Assembly (NCBI RefSeq): GCF_000471905.2 | Contig: NW_006498549.1 | Location: forward strand, 1,119,284 to 1,183,283 | Direction: 5' to 3' | DNA length: 64,000 nucleotides | Source of the DNA: Amborella trichopoda | Lineage: Eukaryota > Streptophyta > Magnoliopsida > Amborellales > Amborellaceae | Shown: piece by piece, positions 10,181 to 22,639 of the stretch | Position numbering within the stretch: the first letter of the stretch is position 1 | How the letters are laid out: every line of letters starts with the position of its first letter | Program-made: the position numbers and the translations under genes | The notes under the pieces: model-generated | What the model saw: only the letters and a program-made list of their open reading frames with translations | What the model was told of the DNA's origin: nothing | Databases searched by the model: none

Positions 10181-11849
10181 CATGGAAACTGGAGCATTCG
10201 CTCAGCTCGTAGCCCCATATCTGATGGTATGGGCACTAATGGTTCTCAGTTACCTAACAAGGCATCGGGGCTGCCTTTCTAGCTTTGGTGTGATGAGGCC
10301 TTCTTGAAGCATCAGGACAAACAAGGCAAGCGGGAGATCGCGCACTTCATCTCCCTCGCGGACTGTCACTGCGTGGGAAACTTCTGCTGCTCTAAATGCT
10401 TTCTTGAGTTCTTCGAGTTTTATCTGACCCTTTTGGATCAGAACCTCGATGATGTCTTTAAGAATGTAGCATTCCTCTGTGGGGTGGTTAATCCTCTGAT
10501 GGTGAGCACAGTAATTTGCATGGGTTTCGAGACCAGCTTGCTCGGGAAACTTGGTCTCATGGAGCTCGATCATGTTCTGCTCTAGTAACAACACGAGTAG
10601 TGCAGGGACCCATTCTTTTTCAAAAGGGTAAACCTTATTCCGGTGCCTTGCCCAATAATCATCTAGATTAAGGTTCGCAGGTGGGTGTACCCGGTTGTAT
10701 GATTGCTGGTGCTTGCCATCTTGAGGCGCTGCCCTTTCTGTGCCTACCCCTTTTGAGAGGTCCAAAGTTTGAGAGGTAGCCTTCTTTGGATCGGTTACGG
10801 TGACAGTCGCACTGATTACTCCTTTTTACGGATTACCTCGGGTGTTGGTTTGACAACTGCAATTACCTAATTATTTTTTGAGCTTGGAGATTGTTGTCGT
10901 GACAAACTCCCTATGCGAACAGACTTAGAGAGAGGCTCTAACATCGAGGTTGGATTGGAGGACTCAACATGTAGAGTGATCTCAGGTCACATGTTTCGCA
11001 CACAGGTCTGGACTACTTCCTTCTCAAGCATGGGATTAGGATGGCGAGCAGCTAAATCTCTCCACCTTACTATGAATTGGTCCACGAGGTCATCAAGCTC
11101 TTGGGTCAAGGTGAGAAGCTCGATGGTTTGAACTTCTCTCTAGACCTCATTGAAGAGTTGGTGGAATAGTTTCTCCATTTCCTTTTAAGTATGCACTGTA
11201 TTTGGGGGAAGCCGAGCATAGCACTGAAAGCTAGCCATCAAGAGTTTCAACAAACTAACGGAGGAGGAGTCTCCCATCATCCGCCGTCTCTTGACATGCT
11301 ACTTGGAAATGAGTAATATGCTGGTGTATGGATGTCGTACCATTTAACAGGGGAACTTTCCCTTTCTTGTAGTCCAAGGGAAACAGAACCTGATCAATGT
11401 AAGAGGGGTATGGATTTTGGTAAAGAGTTGTCCCCTTTATACCGGGATTTGTCTGTTCTTCAAGCTGCGAGTCACCATAGAATCGATGTCTGCCTGTGAG
11501 ATGGGGTGAGGGACAAAATTGTCCCGTGAGACATGAGGAGGCTGCCTTGGAGCTTCATCATCCGAGTGATGGGAATTGCCTCATGGTTATTCGCGTATCA
11601 CGCGGTTTTCCTTGCGATCAATCTTCCCCCTCATTGCGTGCACCATGTATTCGAACCTATTGATGCGCTCTTTGTGAGAGGCGTCAGGTTCATTCACAAC
11701 CATGATGCAGACCGTTTCTCCAGGTAGGTCAGCCTTAAGCGAAATTGAAGGCTTTCGAGCTTGGCAGGTCGTGCACGGCAGATCGGTCCGCAGCTGAACT
11801 CGAGTCTTATATGTCGACCGCGTGAGGACCTGTTCTTGATGGTCTTAGG
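10180..11849 (-). pseudogene. Gag of Tat element 1, main part
   Basis: The minus-strand segment at 10250-10765 holds YCAHHQRINHPTEECYILK, a C-x2-H-x4-H-x4-C knuckle typical of Tat Gag, followed by a charged helix (IKLEELKKAF). Upstream, at about 10900-11700, capsid-like sequence matches 16950-17400 in element 2 and 35400-35900 in element 4. The 5' part of this gag lies at 27758-28110, beyond element 2. It is a broken fossil. Confidence 0.75.
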
Positions 11850-11854
11850 ACCGT
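11850..11854. repeat. Target-site duplication ACCGT, left copy
   Basis: ACCGT immediately precedes the TGTTTGAAG start of the element 2 LTR and recurs exactly at 27758-27762 after its other LTR. Confidence 0.9.
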
Positions 11855-13157
11855 TGTTTGAAGACATTTTTTAGTACCTTCGTCCCCGAGGCGGAATAAA
11901 GGGAGAAGCCGGTCAATAAAGCCTAACAAAGACTAGAAATTTCTACAGTCTCATAATAGCCCCAGAACTGGTCAACATCTTCATGACGACTCTCAAAAGT
12001 ATCCTGCCAATTTTTTTCGTATTTCGACATGTCAAAGATAGTGCAAACTGAGAAACAGTTTTGACAGAATCAGCCTACAACACCTTGAAATAGACCCTAT
12101 AACTAGAACTACATTTTTTGTGCATCAAGTTTCTATAATACTACCACCATTAGATCCAGCAGAGTTAAAAACCCCTAGGGGTCAAATTTCAGCTAAAACA
12201 AACATTCCAAGAAGAAGTTATAGGCAAAAGAGTGAAACAAGATCAGTCACACGCTTTTCTCTTGCGGCCACCCTGCAGCTCAACTCCATTAAAGGGGCAG
12301 TCACGAACAGTGACTTGCGAGACCTATATCTCACTCGTTTCAAGTCAGATCATGCTCAAATTTTGTGAGCGTGTTCATCTTGTTGAGACGATCTTCCCGA
12401 TATGTGGTACACCCCGCGACAACGCTCGAGCGTAAAGAAAAGCTAGAGAGAAGTTGTTGATCCGTGAAGCAAGTTGCAAGAAAATCATTAGCATCGCGCC
12501 TCGCATGAGTCGCTAAATCACGACGCTCACGAAGCCGATGGACGCAACACTAGTTCCATCGCTTGCGAATGGTCTAGGGCTATCTCTAGTCCGAATCCCG
12601 TACATAATGAAAGGTTTGATTTCGAACACGAAGCCGATAAAGTGACTGCAAATTTTGGCACCGAAATTCCAGATTCTGACCAAAACTCCAAAGTTGTAAA
12701 GTCTTCGTACGGACATGCAATCAAGCTGCGTTTGTTGCCACACGATCATGACATCATGCTGAGTATTATCCAACGAAGAAATCACATAAACAAAAAGGAA
12801 CGAGCACACTATTGATCCGAAGTCTCAAGATTCATCTAAATTATAAGATGCATGATCATGCCCTAAAAACACGATCCATGGCTTGAAGTTGATATCAAAT
12901 TGATTGCCATGCCGAGCCCTGCAAGAAAATAATCATCTTTCGATCAAACAAGCATCAGAACAACCCAGGATCATCCATGAAAAATCACGCATGTACTAGG
13001 GCAGCACAAGGACTATTTTTTAATTCCACAAATTGTTAGGAAGGGGCAAATCTATCATTTTGCACCCTATTTTCTAATTTATTTTAATTTAGTTAAATTG
13101 TAATTTTTAGCAATTAGGTTTTATTTTGAACAATCCACGCATGTTTGGGGACAACTC

Positions 13158-13166
13158 TATATATAT
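13158..13166 (+). promoter_or_regulatory. LTR TATA box of element 2, 5' copy
   Basis: TATATATAT after CATGTTTGGGGACAACTC, the same context as in the 3' LTR at 26149. It is the likely promoter core for the element RNA. Confidence 0.6.
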
Positions 13167-13734
13167 CACGTACTAGCATTGTATGCAAAGACGCTTGGAC
13201 CCTTCGCCAAAAAAGAATTTTTGCTTAATAGAATTCCCTTTCTTTCTTATTGTTGGGTCACATTTGGAGAGAGAGGAAGGAGAGAGAAAATTTTGCATTG
13301 GTACCCTTAAGATGAAGGTAAATCTTTCTCTCTCTTCTTTTCTTTTCTTTCCTTTTCCTCTTCTTTTTCTTCTTCTCTCTTCTTCTTCTTCTTATTCTTC
13401 TTTATCTAAACTCCTCTCAGAGGCCATGCACAGCAGTGGAAGTGTTGTGCATGTCACTTTCTTCTCTTTTCTCCCTCCTGTGGTTTCACGGATCGTGCAT
13501 GGTGATGGCAGCGTCATGTGCGAACTGCTTGCCCCTTCGGTTCGTTCATCTTTATCTCTTAGTGGGGCTCATAGACGGCACTACTCATCGTTGTACGTAG
13601 AGGAGTCCTCGACATCTCAGTGAAAGCATAGATGGCGAAACTTATTACCGCCCATAGGGGTCTCCCCTTATTGCATGCCTATCGCAGACGGCGATGCCAA
13701 TCGCCGCCCGGGAGGGGTCGCGGTAACACCTATC

Positions 13735-14010
13735 GCCATCTGTGAGTTCGGTGCCTACCGTCGTCTACAATCTTTCTTCGTGCGCTTGGTGCCTATCGCC
13801 GTCCACGAGCTTTCTTCATGCACTTGGTGCCTATTGCCATTAGCAAGCTTTCTTCATGTGCTCGGTGCTTATCGCATTCCATGAGCTTTCTTCATGCGCT
13901 CGGTGCCAATCGTCGTCCACGAGCTTTCTTCGTGCGCTTGGTGCCTATCGCCATCCGCTAGCTTCCTCTGTGCTCTTGTTGCCTATCGCCATCCGCTAGC
14001 TTCCTCCGTG
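13735..14010 (+). repeat. Tandem repeat of about 33-40 bp in the 5' LTR of element 2
   Basis: Units built on GGTGCCTATCGCCGTCCACG and AGCTTTCTTCGTGCGCT, six or more copies. The 3' LTR has the corresponding array at 26740-26960. The unit differs from those in the other LTR types. Confidence 0.75.
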
Positions 14011-15043
14011 CTCTTGTTGTCTATCGCCATGCGCAGGCTCCTCTTTGCGTCCCATGCCTATCGCCATGTACCTCAGAAAGACCTATCATCTTGTGCTTCA
14101 CAAATGGCTTTCATCGCACGCTTCACAAGAGGCTATCACCGCCCAAGTAGGGGTGTGCTGCCTTCTTGTGTTGCCAGCAGTGACGCATAGTGCTGCATGT
14201 AGTTCGTTGCACCCTCTAGACGTGAGTAGTAATGTCTAGCCCCGTCCAAGGACCGTGACACTACTACTCCATGGTTGTGGTTGGTGACGCTTAGTGCCAT
14301 TGAGACCTCTTTCCCTCATTGTCTCGAGCCTTCTCTTCATTCTCTTCCCTTCTTACATGACTGAGGATTTATTCGGACTAGCATTACCATAACGATCTGG
14401 CTATTGAGCAGTATTATCGTTATGCTAGTCCTGAGTACCATGCCTGTATTACTACCGCACCAGATTAGGACAGTCATATCGACCTTGGTTTCGAGTAGTA
14501 TTGTTGTCGCACCGGTCTGAGTTATCGTGCCCATCTTGCTACCACTCTGAGTCAATCATTGCATTGGTCCAGCAATCATGTTATTCTCGTCCCCTTGTCA
14601 AGTCCCCTCTTCTTTTCTCTTCTCATTCAAACCTCCTTCTTTTCATCACCTTAGCTTCTCACCTTCTCAGCCATATGAAGGTACATTGCCCTAAGACAAG
14701 GGTGGACCATTCGACCAACATGTCTTGCAAATTAACCATAGTAGTATTGAGCAAAAAACCAGGAGATTGCAAGTCAAGGGAGGCAATTCTGAACCAGCTG
14801 GGGGGCCTTTCGTTCTGATCTAAGAGGGTGCCCGCACAAGTCAACCCGAGTAAGTCACAGAACCAGGTGAAGTTGGTCCCCACCTCACATCCAAAATTGC
14901 TCTCTTACTAGTTGGACACTTGCCCTTATTCTTTGAACGAGGTTCCCGAGATAGCGATCTCAGGTCCTGGGTCTTTCAAACCCGAGATACGTGCTACTCG
15001 ATCCCTAGATCTGGGGGGGCGAGATTGAAGCACTTAACCAGCT

Positions 15044-15060
15044 TGGTGACTCTACTGGGG
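15044..15060 (+). promoter_or_regulatory. tRNA primer-binding site of Tat element 2
   Basis: TGGTGACTCTACTGGGG begins 3 bp after the LTR end. The cognate in element 4 is TGGCGACTCCACTGGGGA at 33613-33630, and a third copy is at 47183-47200. This TGGCGACTCC-type site is like those described for Ogre/Tat elements, usually assigned to tRNA-Arg; that assignment is from memory. Confidence 0.7.
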
Positions 15061-17960
15061 ACTTATTACCCCTTCGTCAGTTCCCACTTGTTTGATCAAT
15101 ATCACCTTTTACTTTCTTCACTACTTTCAATGGTATCTGGGTTATTCAACCCATTCATCCGATTCAGGGATTTTCTCATCCCCGCACTCGTGACCGTCCC
15201 AAGGAAGTGAGATGCTCAAGCCTCCTTCCCTACACTCCTTCTGAGTCAGGACTCACAATCTGGCTCCCGGGTGCTTATTTGGGTTGGTACGAGAAGGGAC
15301 TTTAAGGTCTCTGACTCCTAGCTTCCTCGCCCTGATGGAGCCTCCATCGTGGCCCCTTGCATTGGTAGCACATCCGCTACCGCACACAACATGCACACTG
15401 CTACTGGCAAGTCCCTTGCTAGTCATATTGCTGAGGTACACTGGAAGGCTGCCCTGTTCGCTCTGGCGAAAGGCGGGCAAGTTGCCATCCCTTCTGAGGG
15501 TCGCTGCAAGGCTAACCCCCGAACTTCTTCACTACCCCAAACTTCTACATCTAGAGGCTCGGCACACAGAGGAAGAGACCCTAGGACCTCCACCTCTCGT
15601 ACAATATGTAAAGGCTCGTGGCCGAACCGCTCCAGCCACACCTCGGGGCAACTTTCATGCTGCCTTGTACTCGCGTTCAAGGCTAAGCAATCTTGGAATA
15701 TACCCTATGGGCGTCATGCATCCCACAACTCGGGGCAGCACCAGTTCTGCGCCAACTAGAAAACACGAGGGCTAACTACTTTGTCCTCCCTCACACCACA
15801 CATAGCTTCACCTTGTAAGACATAAGTGCCTACCCTGTCCTTCACAGATTGAGAAACTAGGGCTGACCCCCAAGTCACTCGGACTACTCATCCTGAAGGT
15901 GCACACATGCATCGACTTTGTAGGTTCCTCCCCGATCCCGACTCAAACAGAGTCATGAACCGGCTCTTTCTTCTGTCACTCTTTCTTCACTAGGCAAGCA
16001 CCTACTCAAAGGTTTTGCCTAAGAGTACCATCTTGAGTCAGCCGCCCCAGGTCAGGCATGCACTCAAGCCTCACAAGGGAATCCGGGGCAATGGCCTAAT
16101 GTCAGACAGGAGCCTGGAGCCTCCAAGGCAGTGACCCAGGTTGCCCCCTTTCCTTTGACCCCATTCTTTGCTCCAGCTAATCAACACGGCCCTCGTCTGC
16201 TTAAGAAATATAGGGCAGTCCAAGCCTCAAGCTCGGTTCTGGAGTGAGGTCCATAGAAACCTCAATATCAAGTAGAAGAAAGGTCTACAGATCTCTACCA
16301 AAAAAGCCCCTAAGGTAGTTGAGGTTACCACCTTTGGTGACCTCCTGCCTCATAATCCCTTCTTCTCTCTTCGAATCCCCGAACCTGAACCAGTCTAAGT
16401 GTATTGCTTGGTGATTACTGCCACGAATTCATGGTCCCATGACCCTCAAGAATCGGTCGTCATGCAATCAATGTACAAGGCTCGAGTCCAGTCAGGGCAT
16501 TCTGATCCCCTACAGATCGATGTTCCTCGTACGACTCCCCAACCCCGGCAGTCCACTATTCCACCTGGCTCTGACCTTTCAGAAGAAATGGTCAATGTCA
16601 TGGTGATCAATGAGCTGAATGATGCCCACGAAGAATGGATGAACAGGTTTGAGGTAATGATGCAGTCCATCCTCGAAAAGATGTAATGCCTAGAAGCCTC
16701 CATATCCCCTTCCTCTCACAATGAGATTGATTCCCCATCTGGTGAAGACACAATTCCTAGACAGACTCCCCCACCGATCTCTCAGGACAGCTCTGCTTCC
16801 CACAGGGTTTCAAAAATTGACAACTATGCTATGGTGGCCCATAGTCGCAAGAACAAGGTCCCAAACATGCAAGAGGCACTGCTTTACCAAAACTCGTACC
16901 CCTCGTACATTGACTAGATGTCGTTTCCCCTAAACCACCAAAGAGGTAAGATCCCCTTATTCAATGGTAGTACGTCCCCCAACTAGCATACTGCTCACTT
17001 GCAACTGGCTTGTCGAGAGATGGCGACTGACGTGCGAATCCTCCTCCATGAGTTCATCGAGACTCTCGAATGGCCAGCCTTCCAGTGGTATGCACGGCTG
17101 CCTCCAAACTCGGTGCACACATGACCGAAAATGGAGCAGTTGTTTTATCAATGCTTCTACGAAGTCCAAAGGAATGTGGAAACCATCGAGCTCCTCACTT
17201 TGACCCAAGACTTTGGTGAGCCAGTTGACAAGTTCATGGCCCGATGGAGAGAGTTGGCAACCTTTCATGCTACTCCCATGACTGAAAAAGAAGCAGTTCA
17301 TACCTGCATACAAAATATGCTGCCCGAGATCGCCATACATGTCGAGCTCCAATCCACCCTCCTTTTCAGAGCTCATCTCTAAAGCAGTTTGTATTGAGGG
17401 ACACATCACGCCAAAGTCGACAAGGCCGCCCCAGTTCCTGACTCAAGGAATTGAGAACCTCTAGTGCTCGTATTGAGCGAATGCACTGACTTCCATGAGC
17501 TCTTGGAAAAGAAGATGCAGCAATGTCAGGAAGTTCATGGTAACCCAAAAGGACACCCTCAAGTCCCTCGTCCAGCAGCGCAAGAAGAACTCCTGACGTA
17601 AGCACCGGGAAGCACTGAGCTAAACCCTCTACAAGCCCTCTTCAAGACAATGCTCCAACAGGGTCTCTTCACGCCCAAGCCCACCAGGTAGCTCAGGTGT
17701 CTTGCCCAGGGAACAAAAAATCTCTGGTGCCCATATCACCAAGTATGGGGCCACAATCTGAAAGAATGCTTTGGGTTCAAATTTATAGTCACTCAGAAGG
17801 TAAAAGAAGGCCACATGCTTGTGTCGTTCTCCCAGAGCGCTTCCAAGCCATCACTCCCATCCAAGAGGAAACTCCGCTTCAGGTCCCCTATTAGCATACA
17901 CTGGGCCCTCAGAGCCCTCGACTTCTCAGCCATGGGAAGTCTACCATGGGTGAAGTAGGC
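15061..17960 (+). pseudogene. Leader and gag of Tat element 2
   Basis: The first 1.2 kb after the primer site is leader with no clear domain. Capsid-like sequence is clearest at 17131-17382 (EQLFYQCFYEVQRN, FMARWRELATFHATP), the retrotransposon Gag fold that builds the particle. A WCPYHQ..GHN..EC segment near 17730-17775 fits the C-x2-H, H, C knuckle of Tat Gag. A related second capsid copy is in element 4. It is a broken fossil. The ORFs at 15253-15775 lie in the leader and show no domain. Confidence 0.7.
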
Positions 17961-18980
17961 TCAAATCCCTGAAGCGTGAGGCAGTCAACTAAGATAGGAC
18001 TATTCAACGGCTCGATAGGTTAGACTAAAGATTTCCTAAGCGATCTAAAAGGAGACGAGCACTCAGATCAGCTCACTGAAGGTATCGTCTTCATTAGCCA
18101 TCAGTCGAGAAATAATTTCTCATGCCCCTTCCTCCACTGCCAACCTTACAGAGCTTTATCCCGGTCACAGCTCGTCTTATCCAGTCATCCAATCAAACGA
18201 ATGTCCCTAAGTCATCAACAGCTCGGGAGCTGTCCAATGTCGGTGATGACGTTAAAAGAACCCCCCAACTGTCAAAGCTGGGGCAAGACCTAAAATATCC
18301 CTTGCACACATCCAATTTTGACGACGACATAAAAAGCTGCCCGGAACATTCTAACTCTTCTTCTACTCCCTCCTCATTTATTTTTTCCATAGGTGAAGCT
18401 CGACAGTGCCCAGAATTCGACACTCTAAACAAAGAGCTCGGAGGCACCAGCCTCAGCAGGTCACAGCAGAAGCGCCTAAGAAAGATGCTGGCTCAGGAGA
18501 CTGGATTCTTGACAGTCGCCGACACCCTGTCAACCCAAGCCAAGACCAAGCCATCTTCATGCTCCTATTACCACGAGGCCTCTCACATGATTCAAGTTCA
18601 TGAAGTGTCACCATGCTTGGGGAAAGTACCGAGTGGCCCCAATCACAAGATCATGGACTCCCCATTCGAAGTCGACCCTTTCATCTCTTGGTCCGGCTAG
18701 GGACAGAAAATTGTCTCCCACACTGTGCCCCTCCTATAAGCCAAAATGTCAGGATCATCGGTATCTACACTCGAGGTTAATGAAAAGTCTTGTGAATCCC
18801 CTGACAAAGAGTTGTAAGAAGCTCCGGAAGAGTGGGAAGAAGGTGGTTAGGCCACAGCTGATGAGCTTTAAGAGATAAACTTAAGCGATGAGGCGAACTT
18901 AAGGCAAACTTTCATCTTGGCAAAAATGTCGCCAAAAGATAAAGAAAGTTATATCTCCCTCCTCCGAGCAAGCCAGGACG
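17961..18980 (+). pseudogene. Gag-pol linker of Tat element 2
   Basis: Ser/Thr/Pro-rich coding remnants (18122-18700) and an acidic segment (18780-18950) match 8661-9938 in element 1 in reverse orientation. No protease motif was recognised here. Assignment is by order and similarity only. Confidence 0.55.
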
Positions 18981-19905
18981 TCTTCGCCTGTCAATATCAT
19001 GAGATGCATAGTCTACCCTCAAATCGCTCTCCACTGTCTCGGCATTGATTTGTCCATCAAACCCATAAAGAGGAAATCAAGACGGTTTATACCCAACCTC
19101 GAGATGCAAATCGACGCTGAGGTGAACAAGATCAGACAAGTTGGATTCATATGTGAAGTCCAATACCTGAGATGGCTGGCAAATGTTGTCTCAGTCAAGA
19201 AGAAATATGGTCAAATGAGGGTCTGCATTGACTTTCACGACATGAACATCTTCTGCCTAAGGACAACTTCCCCTTGTCGTTCACCAAGATGCTTGTCGAT
19301 TCCACGGCTCATTGGCAAATCTTCTCCTCTATGGATGGGGATTCTGGTTATAATCAAATCAGAATGGTACCAGAGGATGAAGAGGCCACTGCATTTTTTG
19401 CCCCAAAAGGTGTCATTTGCTACACTGTGATTCCTTTTGGTTTAAAGAATGCCGGTGCCATGTACCAGTGAGCCATGACGATCATCTTCAAGGATATGAT
19501 CGACAAGGAGGTTGAGTGCTATGCAGATGACTTGGTGGTGAAATCGGAACCAAAGGACGCTCATGTCCAAGACCTTAAAAAGGGATTTGAATGGCTGCGG
19601 CGTCACCAACTCAAGATGAGTCCCTTGAAATATGCCTTGAGTGTACGCTCAGGAAAATTCTTAGGGTTCATCATGAGGTACCGTGGGTTGGAGATCGAGC
19701 CGGTCAAAATCAAGGCAATTCAAGACATGCCACTACCTACAACTCTGCATGAACAGCGGTCTCTCCAAGGACAGTTGGCCTACATTCAAAGGTTCATCTC
19801 AAATCTTTCAGGACAATGCAGGCCCTTTTCACACATCTTAAAGAAGGACACTCCCTTTATTGGGGATGAGGCATGCCAAGCTACACTCAATGACATCAAG
19901 TAGTA
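18981..19905 (+). pseudogene. Reverse transcriptase of Tat element 2
   Basis: Gypsy RT motifs in order: FICEVQYLRWLANVV near 19147-19195, MRVCIDFHDMN near 19215-19250, MDGDSGYNQIRMVPEDE near 19331-19385, IPFGLKNAGAMYQ near 19430-19470, and the active-site box YADDLVVKSEPKDAH near 19520-19565, followed by a thumb-like GKFLGFIMR. The catalytic Y-x-D-D is preserved, though the region as a whole is broken in several places. Confidence 0.88.
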
Positions 19906-20260
19906 CTTGTTGAATCCTTCAATGCTCTCTACGCCAGTGTTAGGAAGGCCTCTCATCCTATATGTGACTGCCCTTGATGAGTCACTCGGGGCACTTCTAG
20001 CACAGAACAATGACGGGGGGAAAGAAACAACACTCTATTATCTCAGCTGTAGAATGCAGGGAGTCGAGAAGAATTACCCTCCCATCAAAAAGATGTGCCT
20101 AGCCTTGATCTTTGCGGTACAGAAGCTCCCACATTACTTGCTTAGTCACGAGGTCAAACTAATCTCAAAGGTGGACCCGGTCAAGTTTCTTATGACCTGG
20201 CTATGCCTATCGGGACACCTGGCTAAGTGGGTATTATTGCTGATGTAGTTCGACATCATG
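19906..20260 (+). pseudogene. First RNase H of Tat element 2
   Basis: The segment at 19907-20248 carries the gypsy RNase H pattern: RPLILYVTALDESLGALLAQ, then KETTLYYLSCRMQG, KNYPPIKKMCLALIFAVQKL and HYLLSHEVKLIS. It follows RT directly, as in Ty3/gypsy polymerases, and acts on the RNA strand during reverse transcription. Fossil. Confidence 0.85.
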
Positions 20261-20790
20261 TACATACTACAAAAGGTAGTCAAAGGTAAAGCCCTATCAG
20301 ACTTTCTCGCGGCTCACCCAGTCCTTTCAGAATCTTCCCTGTCAAGTGATCTCTCGGATGAAGAAGTTTTTTATGCAGTACTAGCTCGACCGTGGGAGAT
20401 GCATTTCAATGGAGCATTCCAGTCTAATAGAGGGGGTGCCGGAGTGATGTTCCCGACTCCTAATGGTGGAATGATTCCTCTATCCTTCTCACTTGCAGAG
20501 TCATTTTCTCATAATGAAGCTGAATATCAAACCCTCATAATCGGATTGGAGATCACCCAAGAGCTAGACCTGGAGCAGCTAAACATCTTCGACGACTCTA
20601 AGCTGGTCATCTGGCAGCTTAAAGGGATTTATGACGTGAGGAAGGATATTCTCAAGCCTTATCATGACATGGCCAAATATTACATGGACTAGTATGATGA
20701 TTTCTCTCTGAGTCACATCCTTAAGGGGCTGAACTCGTAGGCGGATGCGCTCTCAAATCTTGGGGCTACCATTCAACTATCTTCATCACG
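20261..20790 (+). pseudogene. Second (archaeal-type) RNase H of Tat element 2
   Basis: The segment at 20258-20692 contains MHFNGAFQSNRGGAGVMF, NEAEYQTLIIGLEI and LNIFDDSKLVIWQLKG, the successive acidic sites of an RNase H fold. It is separate from and downstream of the first RNase H. Two RNase H domains in tandem place the element in the Tat lineage. It is broken, and matches 6980-7370 in element 1. Confidence 0.88.
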
Positions 20791-21079
20791 GACCACGCCA
20801 CTTTGGGTAATATAATGGAGACATGTGGACTTGAGAACCAAAGTTGATGCAGACGAAGAGTGAGATATCTTCCTCGAATACCCACCTTATCCATTCGGAG
20901 CACTCCTCACTGTCAAGGATGTTATTAAGGAAAAGCAAGAAAGCTGAGAAGCAAGATCCTGAATTCTTCGACCTGATGTGTGCAGAGGTGAAACAGGTAG
21001 AAGACTGAAGGGAGCCTATCATGAATTTCATAAAGCATGGAAGGCTGCCTGAGGATCGGGCGGAACGCAACGATATACG

Positions 21080-21395
21080 ACGGATGTCAACCATGTACAC
21101 CCTTCTCGACGGAGATGTTCTCTTTCATTGATCATTTGACAGAATTCTCCTCAGATATGTCAATACACAAGAAGCAAGCAAATTGCTCGAAGAAGTGCAT
21201 TCAGGTATCTGCGGGCCGCATCAATCTGGCCATAAGCTCCATGAGCACATATACAGACTCAATTATTATTGGCATTCAATTGTGGCTGAAACCCAAAACT
21301 ATGCTAAAAGATGTCATGTGTGCCAAATTCACTCAAGCCTCATTCATCATCCCCAGGAGTCTCGCCTCCTTATCCCGACCGTTGCAAGCCTATGA
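21080..21395 (+). pseudogene. Integrase zinc-binding end of Tat element 2
   Basis: The segment at 21183-21395 has EEVHSGICGPHQSGHKL and, about 30 residues on, CHVCQIHSS, giving the H, H, C-x2-C layout of the integrase N-terminal zinc site. It corresponds to 3240-3430 (minus strand) in element 1. The catalytic core was not recognised in element 2. Confidence 0.8.
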
Positions 21396-22010
21396 CGCCT
21401 TGGGTTCTCACCGACGATTCCTCTTCTTATCGGGAACTAACTCTTGTTCATCGAAAAACCCTTCGTCGCCCTCTACTTATTCTTAGAGTTAGCCGAAAAC
21501 CACATGAATCCCCACAAATCTTTCCAGAGACCCTATAAGTTTCCCTTCTCCCTTCTTCACACCCCACGACTCACGAAAATTTCACTTTGTTTCTGATGAG
21601 CCCATTGTTTCTCCTCCTTCTTCTTTTTCGATAACTAGAGGACCGTCAGAGCCCCCTGACCCTTCTGCAACCTGCTTACAATCACAGAACTATCGAAAAA
21701 GCACTCGAACTATGGCAAAGCACCACTGCGTCACTTGCAGCTTCATCAGAAAGGTTTCGGTGAAGCTCTAAGAAGCCCCTCTTCCCTACTCAGAAAGCCT
21801 TAGCACTCTCTGAAAACACTCACAAGCACGTTTCGAAGGCCATAACCCACTCAAGCTCATCAGAAAGCTCCTAAAGGCCTTGGTATTGCAGATTTTGGCT
21901 AGGAAACTCTATTCGAGAAACTATTGACAGAGGCCCCGACTCTCTCTCTTTCTCTAAAAATCTCTTCAACTATTTTATCCTTCGGTAAACAGTGAAATGA
22001 GGTTTTCCCC

Positions 22011-22018
22011 CTTTTATA
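22011..22018 (-). promoter_or_regulatory. Backward TATA box in the 3' region of element 2
   Basis: On the minus strand this reads TATAAAAG followed by GGGGAAAACC. The same motif with the same neighbours is at 41581-41588 in element 4, and a variant is at 29094-29102 in element 3. Downstream, a conserved TTTACCGAAGGATAAAATAG stretch and GA-rich leader follow in element 2 and closely in element 4. It is a candidate antisense promoter. Confidence 0.55.
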
Positions 22019-22139
22019 CTCTGCAGTCCCACAAACTGTCCTTCACAAATTCAAAATGACACTTCAGTCCTTAGCTTCTGATAGCAATTAGACCAGGCCG
22101 GGGCCGGTCAACCCCAAGACCCGAAAGCGACACGCTCCT

Positions 22140-22480
22140 GAGGTTATCGTCGCGTGCTTCATTAAGGAGCTATCGTCCCGTGCTTCGTCAAGAAGCTATC
22201 ACTACGCGCTTCACCCATAGCCTATCGCTGCACGCTTCATCAAGGAGCTATTGCCGCTCGCCTTGTCAAGGGCTATCACTGCATGCTTCGTCAAGGCGTT
22301 ATTGCCGCGAGCCTCGTCAAGGGCTATTGCTATGCACTGCATAAGATGCTATCATCGCGCACTTCGTCAAGGACCTATCGTCGCGTGCTTTGTCAAGGAG
22401 TTAACTCTGTATGCCTCATCAAGTGGTTAACGCCATGTGCTTCACTCACGGTCTAATGCCGCATGCGCCATCCAAGACTT
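22140..22480 (+). repeat. Tandem repeat of about 30 bp, CGCGTGCTTCGTCAAGGAGC type
   Basis: Around ten degenerate units combining CTATCGTCGCGTGCTTC and GTCAAGGAGC. A shorter relative lies at 41695-41900 in element 4. It is part of the non-coding 3' region. Confidence 0.7.
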
Positions 22481-22639
22481 AGTGTCGTGCGCATGCCATG
22501 GCACTCCCATCTCGACCATCATCTGGCCTCCTCAGGAAGTTCATTCCCTGCACCATAGACTCACTCCTCAAGGACTCGAGTCCCCAATTACGACTCTATT
22601 TCCCTTGGACTAACATTCTCCCCACACAATGGTTTGTGT

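Larger units (their letters stand above)
11855..15040 (+). mobile_element. 5' LTR of Tat element 2
   Basis: The LTR runs from TGTTTGAAG to CACTTAACCA. It contains an ATAAAGGGAGAAGCCGGTCA block near its start, a TATA box at 13158-13166, a C/T-rich leader (13320-13410), a tandem array (13735-14010), and a conserved tail with GATCTAAGAGGG and GGCGAGATTGAAGCAC. The ORFs inside it at 13183-14239 are artefacts of leader repeats. Confidence 0.88.

Noticed and set aside
15253-15775. Long overlapping ORFs on both strands after the primer site of element 2
   Set aside because: Three frames are open at once in GC-rich leader sequence, and none has a recognisable domain or a clear relative in element 4.
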